Below are positions 59,251 to 64,000 of a DNA stretch of 64,000 nucleotides, in pieces (the first letter of the stretch is position 1; each line of letters opens with the position of its first letter). This DNA is from Oryza sativa Japonica Group (Eukaryota; Streptophyta; Magnoliopsida; Poales; Poaceae). Location of the stretch: positions 4,683,501-4,747,500 of the forward strand of contig NC_089045.1 in assembly GCF_034140825.1 (NCBI RefSeq). The letters are read 5' to 3'. The translations under genes and the position numbers were made by a program. Under the pieces are notes generated by a model. That model was not told where the DNA came from, searched no databases, and saw nothing but the letters and a program-made list of their open reading frames with translations.

Positions 59251-61905
59251 TGTAACACGAATTTTTTGCAAATTTTTTGAAATCACGCCCACCCTTGCCT
59301 GGGAGCGTCGGCTAGAGAAAAGCTATACTACAGATCAAGCAGTTACCCATTCCCGCTTGTGGCAAGCGCTGTATGTCTTCCAATGCATCCCGCGAACCGG
59401 TCCTTAATTACCATGGGCGCGACTTGCAAAACCATGCACCCACAGCCCACCGTAGAATCGCATTTTAGTTGGATAACTACGACCATGAAACATTGTCGGA
59501 TGTCTCGAGCACACAGCTCGTTCTGAAACTAACTGGTCTAATACTGCAATTATCCCATCAACTGAGCTATTGATAATTAAGCATGGCTAAGCATATAGTT
59601 CTAGCTAGGTCACATAAGTAACACGAGCTAGTCGATTTATTACCTAAGGTAACAAAGAACGGATATCAAGTAAACATGGCACAAGCGAGCAGATAGGTAA
59701 TACCCGGATCCCATGTAATTAGCAAAATAATGCATGTTTATTTGCAAAAAGTAAAACATTTATAAAGTAGGCTCAATATGCTCAAGGGGAATGTGTGACT
59801 TGCCTTGCTTCTTCAAACAATCTTTTGAACTCTTTTCCTCGTGACCGCGGACTTCCGAAATGACGGATTCTACACGCTAGCACGCAAAACGAGGAAAAAC
59901 TCTAATAAAAACCAAATAAACAGTAAAAAAAGTAAACATACATGTAGAGCTCAATTTTAGATGAATTTTGCAAGTTGAATGGCCCAATTCAGAGTTCGTA
60001 TGAATTAGATATGAATTTTGGAAGTTTTGAGCCATTTAATTGGATTTCTAGAATTATTATCGAATTATTGTGCAATTATCAATTATTTTTACAAAGGAAA
60101 AAGCTAGGCGTTGACGTCATCAAAGAGGGGGCCGGCGCCGACATGCGAGCCCTACACGTCAGCGGCAAAGGGGAGAGCGCACGGTGGACACGGTCCACCG
60201 GGGCGGCACAGTGGACCGAGACCACGGGAGTGGTCCACGGGCGGCCACGGGCAGGGCAGCCAGGGCACGGGCGCGCCCGACCAACCCGCCGAGCGGCGGC
60301 GAACGGCGGTGGCGGCGCGCAAAAGGGCGGCCGGCGAAGGGGAGAGAGGAAAAGGGAGGGGGAGTGCTCACCGAGGGGCACGGCAATGGAGGGAGGCGGC
60401 CGATGGAGGGAGGCGGCAGCGGGCTCCTCGGGGTGAGGACGACGGCGGCGGTCCGACGGCGTACTGCAGGCGCGAGGCGGCGGACAGCGATCGGCATGAC
60501 CTGGGGAGTGCAGTGGCAGGGTTAGGAGAAAGGGAAAATGCGCGAGGAGACGGGGAAAAGTGGCCGGAGGCCGGCAGATTGAGGCGAAGCTCACCTCAAT
60601 GGGGAGAAGAAGGCTGCAGCGGCGATTGGAGCCAGTGGAGCGGTGGCCGACCTTGTCCTCACGGTGGTGGAGCTAATGGTGGTCGTGGCATGACTTGGGG
60701 TGGTCGCGAGCGGCGACGAGCGGCAGCCGGAGGTGGCAATTGGCCGTGGCGGCTCGGGTTCGCGGTGGGAGCAGTGCTTCGGGGGTGGAGGAGGGAGATG
60801 GAGTGGATGCCGAGCTGCGCACGATGGCTGCGGTGCCGGGGAAGGCGACAGCGCAGCGCGAGGTGGACCAGAGAGGTGACGCGGCGCGGCTGGAGGCGGT
60901 AATGGTGGAGGTGGCACGGGATGCACGGTGGAAGGGTGGTTGCGGCGATGGAATGGGGAAACGGAGCGAAGGCCGGGTGCGGCACGGCGAGGCGAAGCCT
61001 ACGGCACAAACGGCGCGGCGCGGCGGTGGCTACAGCAACGGCAGCGTGCAGCCGGAGCTCGCCGGCGGGCGGCGGCGCGCGGGGCGGCGTGGGGAGAGCG
61101 GTAGGGAGTGCGGCGGCTTCGGGAAAATTGGGGAAAAGGGGGAGGATGGCACGGGGATCATTTTTATAGGCTCAGGGAGGAGAAATCGTGGCCGGACGTG
61201 GCGGATTTGGGGCGGCATCGGCCGGCGACGTGGAGCTCAACGTGGGCGGAGTGGGGACTCGATTTGGCGCCAAAAATTGGGGAAAAGTGGGGGATTTGGT
61301 GGAGGAGATGGAGGGGAACCGGTTTCACTTGGTTTGGGCATGAGGGCGCGAGCGGGAGTGGCCGATTTGGGGCGGAATCGGTGGACAAAGTGGCGGCGTG
61401 GGCGGCCTTGGAGCGGTTTCGGCCAGGGAGTCCGAAGGTAGGAGGAGCTCCTGACAGGTGGGGCCCATGGGTCCACCTGTCGGCTAAGGGAGAGAGAGGA
61501 GGGAGCCAGGGGGTTATGTGGACTTTGAGTGAGGGGGAGTGACTGGGCCGGCGGCCCAAGAGTGGAGGGGGGAGGCTGGCCCGAGGGGGAGGGGGGACTT
61601 CTTGGGCCAAAAACGGCCCAAAGACAAGGAATGAGATTCAAATTTGTTTTCTTTTTATTTTACTTGATTAAATGAACTTTGTTCTTTTAAAATTATTTCT
61701 TGAGCTCCGAAAATTCACGGAGAATTTCAGAGAGTATTTTAGGGCGCAAAGAATATTACAAAATATTCTCGGCCAATGATTTTTAAGGGAAAAATTTTAA
61801 TTCTCCCATTATTTCACTTGATTAAATTGCTTAAATTTTTATTTAATTTCTGGAAAATACATTATTAATTGATTATTAATCCCGAACGAAAATCGAGGCG
61901 TTACA
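59251..61905 (-). mobile_element. Large solo LTR-like element (about 2.65 kb, gypsy-type)
   Basis: On the minus strand it begins TGTAACGCCTCGATTTTCG and ends TTCGTGTTACA, the TGTAAC...GTTACA ends common in large grass gypsy LTRs. The GC-rich leader (60110-61570) gives long artefactual frames on both strands. Flanking pentamers (AATAA, ATTGT) do not match, so recombination or truncation is possible. No internal coding region. Fossil. Confidence 0.55.
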
Positions 61906-62134
61906 ATTGTGGACAGAAGGAAGGAAGATGTAGAGAACGAAAAAGATGAGTGTGTGTGAGAGAGAGATGATTCCAAGTCCACTGGCCTGGTGAGCCGCTT
62001 GGTTTAGGTCGATGTCCCACACATTAGTGATGTTAGTAGTGATATTTTTTAATGAATTGATACTGCTATTATTAATGATTTTTTTTATGAAGAGGCACTG
62101 ATGTATTGGCCTCAATGCCAGTTCTTGCTTTATG

Positions 62135-62814
62135 TAGGGGTGAAAACGGAGAGGAGAGGATTCAGATGGATAGTGGTCATATCATATCCTAAACCATATT
62201 TTGTAAACGGATTTGGAGTGGGTGCGGATAGTGTACGGATGCGGATCTGGAGCGGATTATTTTGGATGTCGATCGGAAATGGTGCGGAATCGGTTCAGAA
62301 ACGGAATAAATTTATCGGATGTTATGTGTGTATGCAATCAATACAATATCGAGTTAGCAATGCAAGGAACAATAATACAATAATCAATAAACTACCCATT
62401 GTAATAATTATAGGCTTAAGTGCTAAACAACATAAATACATGATGTCCATAATGAAAAAAATACTACTACGCAAGTGTGACATGAGACGGTGAAAGCCTC
62501 GGACTAAGAAATCTAGATAAATTGATGAATTAGGCTATTGGATGGACCAACTTACGTTATATGCAATAGATAGAGTGGTTACATGTGTTGATAATTTCGG
62601 ATTATCCAAAAAACGGCCTATCGGATAATCCGATAAAAATATCGGATAATCCGCATCCGCCGGATTTTAGAGATACTATATCCGCATCCGCATCCACATC
62701 ATACTATCTATATCCACCGGATTAATTTCTAAAAGCACATACCATATCCTCGTTTCGGACGGAATCGAAGCGGAGCTAGCAGATTAGATATTATCCGCTC
62801 CGTTTTCACCCCTA
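62135..62814. mobile_element. hAT-type non-autonomous element (680 bp)
   Basis: Inverted termini TAGGGGTGAAAACGG / CCGTTTTCACCCCTA, with an 8-bp target duplication GCTTTATG (62127-62134) and TCTTTATG (62815-62822), seven of eight matching. It is absent from the left arm, so it is younger than the inversion. The inner part has repeated GGATAATCCG motifs. No transposase. Confidence 0.85.
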
Positions 62815-63410
62815 TCTTTATGGGTGCGAGCGAGGGGTGTTGGTAGGAAACCCCTTATAATTAGCATCGGGTTTTCCTCAACCATCAATGATAGGGTAGT
62901 GTGATTGTGTTGTTCTTACTACTAGGCTAATATGTGGCTGTTAATACATTAGTGACCAGAAAACTGTGTCATCCTTCCTAAATCGTCACTTCAAAAAAAA
63001 CTGTCAAATGACCACATATCTGGTTATTAACTTCATATTTGCCAATATATATTTTTAGGGGAACATTTGCCAATATATAAGAGAATCAAAAGCCGCTACA
63101 TATTATTAGTGCAAGTCAATATATAGAAATCATTCTCCCCATAGAAATAGTTACAATGTGCACATCTTAAAAATAACGATCTCAGTTATTTCAACAACAT
63201 AGGAGTATATAACAATAATACCCACACTGGTATGATAAAAATTCCTATTCCTCGATTGGAGGTGGGAACAGACACATGCGCACCCGTCAAAATAAATAAA
63301 AAAAACAGTTGTAAGGAAGTATTTGGGTTGCTAACCTAGAAAGATTTATTTGATAGGTAAATTCTGGTAGTAGGATGGCAAATCAAAATGTCCAACATAT
63401 AGAACGTATC

Positions 63411-63592
63411 CAGGGGCGGATCCAACGTGGGTGCTAGGGGGACTCGAGTCCCCCCTATCCCGCTGGACCACCATTGGTAGAAGGGGAAATGAAAGGGGGA
63501 AAAATAGAGAGAAAATGAAAAGTAGAGAGGACTGAACAAGGAAGAAAGAGATCACGAGTCCTCCCCTTAAATCTTGTTATGGATCCGCCCCT
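63411..63592. mobile_element. hAT-type MITE, copy in right arm
   Basis: Same 182-183-bp element as at 6205-6387, flanked by AACGTATC (63403-63410) and AATGTATC (63593-63600). One base of the target duplication has changed. It sits directly after the PMEI-A' stop codon. Confidence 0.85.
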
Positions 63593-63600
63593 TAATGTAT

Positions 63601-64000
63601 CTAGGACTTTGTGCCTAGGATCTGCGTGATGAGGTCGTGTGCGACACCCAACATCTTCCAGGCTTGGTGGAACTTGTCGGCGATAGTGACCTCTTCCATA
63701 TCGCACGACCGGATGGGGCACGCGCTCATGCAGATGGGCGGTTGTTTAAGAAAGCCCACGAGAAAACCGTCCAAGTCCCTGTACTTTTTGTTGACGTCGG
63801 CGGAGGCAGAGAAGAAGGCGGCGAGGGCGTTGGAGAGGGTGTCGACGCTGGCGGTGCACTGCTGGAGGCACACGGGTGGCACGCCCTTCCCCTTCATGGT
63901 GGCTAGCAGCTTGGTAGCCATCGCCTTGGCCTCCGTCGTGTGGTTGGCGATTGCCTGCAGGTACAGCTCCGCGAGGGGGCCCACCGTCGTCGCCTTCCGG
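63601..64000 (-). CDS. PMEI-family protein PMEI-A' (partial, runs off the window)
   Basis: The last 132 codons plus stop of an inverted near-copy of PMEI-A, starting in the ARKATTVGPLAEL segment. It keeps VCLQQC and ICMSACPIRSC and ends ILGTKS. Two substitutions are visible against PMEI-A (LRAIANQ to LQAIANH). The signal peptide and first Cys pair lie outside the window, so completeness is unknown. Confidence 0.8.
   Translation of the reverse strand, partial: RKATTVGPLAELYLQAIANHTTEAKAMATKLLATMKGKGVPPVCLQQCTASVDTLSNALAAFFSASADVNKKYRDLDGFLVGFLKQPPICMSACPIRSCDMEEVTIADKFHQAWKMLGVAHDLITQILGTKS

Larger units (their letters stand above)
62045..64000 (-). repeat. Outer inverted-repeat arm, right
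   Basis: Reverse-complement counterpart of 5643-7066, interrupted by the hAT element at 62135-62814. It includes the shared MITE and most of PMEI-A'. It continues beyond the window. Confidence 0.85.

Noticed and set aside
60079-61641. Several long frames (up to 263 codons) on both strands in GC-rich DNA
   Set aside because: Composition is repetitive Gly/Arg/Pro triplets, overlapping frames exist on both strands, no domain is seen, and the region lies within a solo-LTR leader.

Overview
The window is plant nuclear DNA: spliced genes with GT-AG introns, nested LTR elements, MITEs, CACTA and PIF/Harbinger transposons. Codon use, the Stowaway/hAT MITEs and the gene families point to a grass. The NAD kinase matches the plastid NADK2 type closely, so rice (Oryza) is the best guess. 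The species and chromosome are inferred and were not checked against any database.

Layout. (1) 13-2558: last six exons of a chloroplast-type NAD kinase 2 gene. (2) 2559-5578: repeat-rich spacer. (3) 5643-64000: a cell-wall gene cluster built as a large imperfect palindrome. Its left half reads PMEI-A(+) 5643, PMEI-P(-) 12132, PMEI-Q1(-) 15559, then the 3' flank of a lost pectin methylesterase (PME) ending at 17817. Its right half reads PME(+) 27061, PMEI-Q2(+) 30621, a truncated P 5' segment, a PME 3'-end fragment 33641, PMEI-Q3(+) 50582, another truncated P 5' segment, and PMEI-A'(-) running off the end at 64000. PMEs de-esterify pectin in the wall and PMEI-family proteins inhibit PMEs or invertases, so enzyme and putative inhibitors were amplified together. 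Q2 and Q3 lie in a very recent direct tandem duplication: about 900 bp upstream of the two genes look identical by eye.

Mobile DNA. The tandem copy is split by a 15,048-bp CACTA element (34239-49286, 3-bp target duplication CCT). It carries a 1095-aa TnpD-type transposase and a five-exon, 824-aa TNP1-like gene ending in a Ulp1-protease-like domain, both open. Inside it sits a PIF/Harbinger gene pair (396-aa DDE transposase and 404-aa Myb/SANT-like partner), also open, bracketed by two copies of a CACTA subterminal-repeat block. The palindrome centre (17.8-25.3 kb) is filled by broken gypsy/Athila-type retroelement remains with a nested solo LTR. Further solo LTRs, four copies of one LINE reverse-transcriptase relic, two kinds of hAT MITE and Stowaway-like MITEs are interspersed.

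Host gene debris. Exon fragments of an F-box/kelch protein, a pirin, an RRP46-like exosome subunit and a possible QWRF-motif protein lie among transposon sequence, which suggests transposon capture or segmental shuffling.

Limits: all calls come from reading the sequence and from family knowledge. Splice sites were placed by consensus and frame continuity. Expression, identities and ages were not computed.
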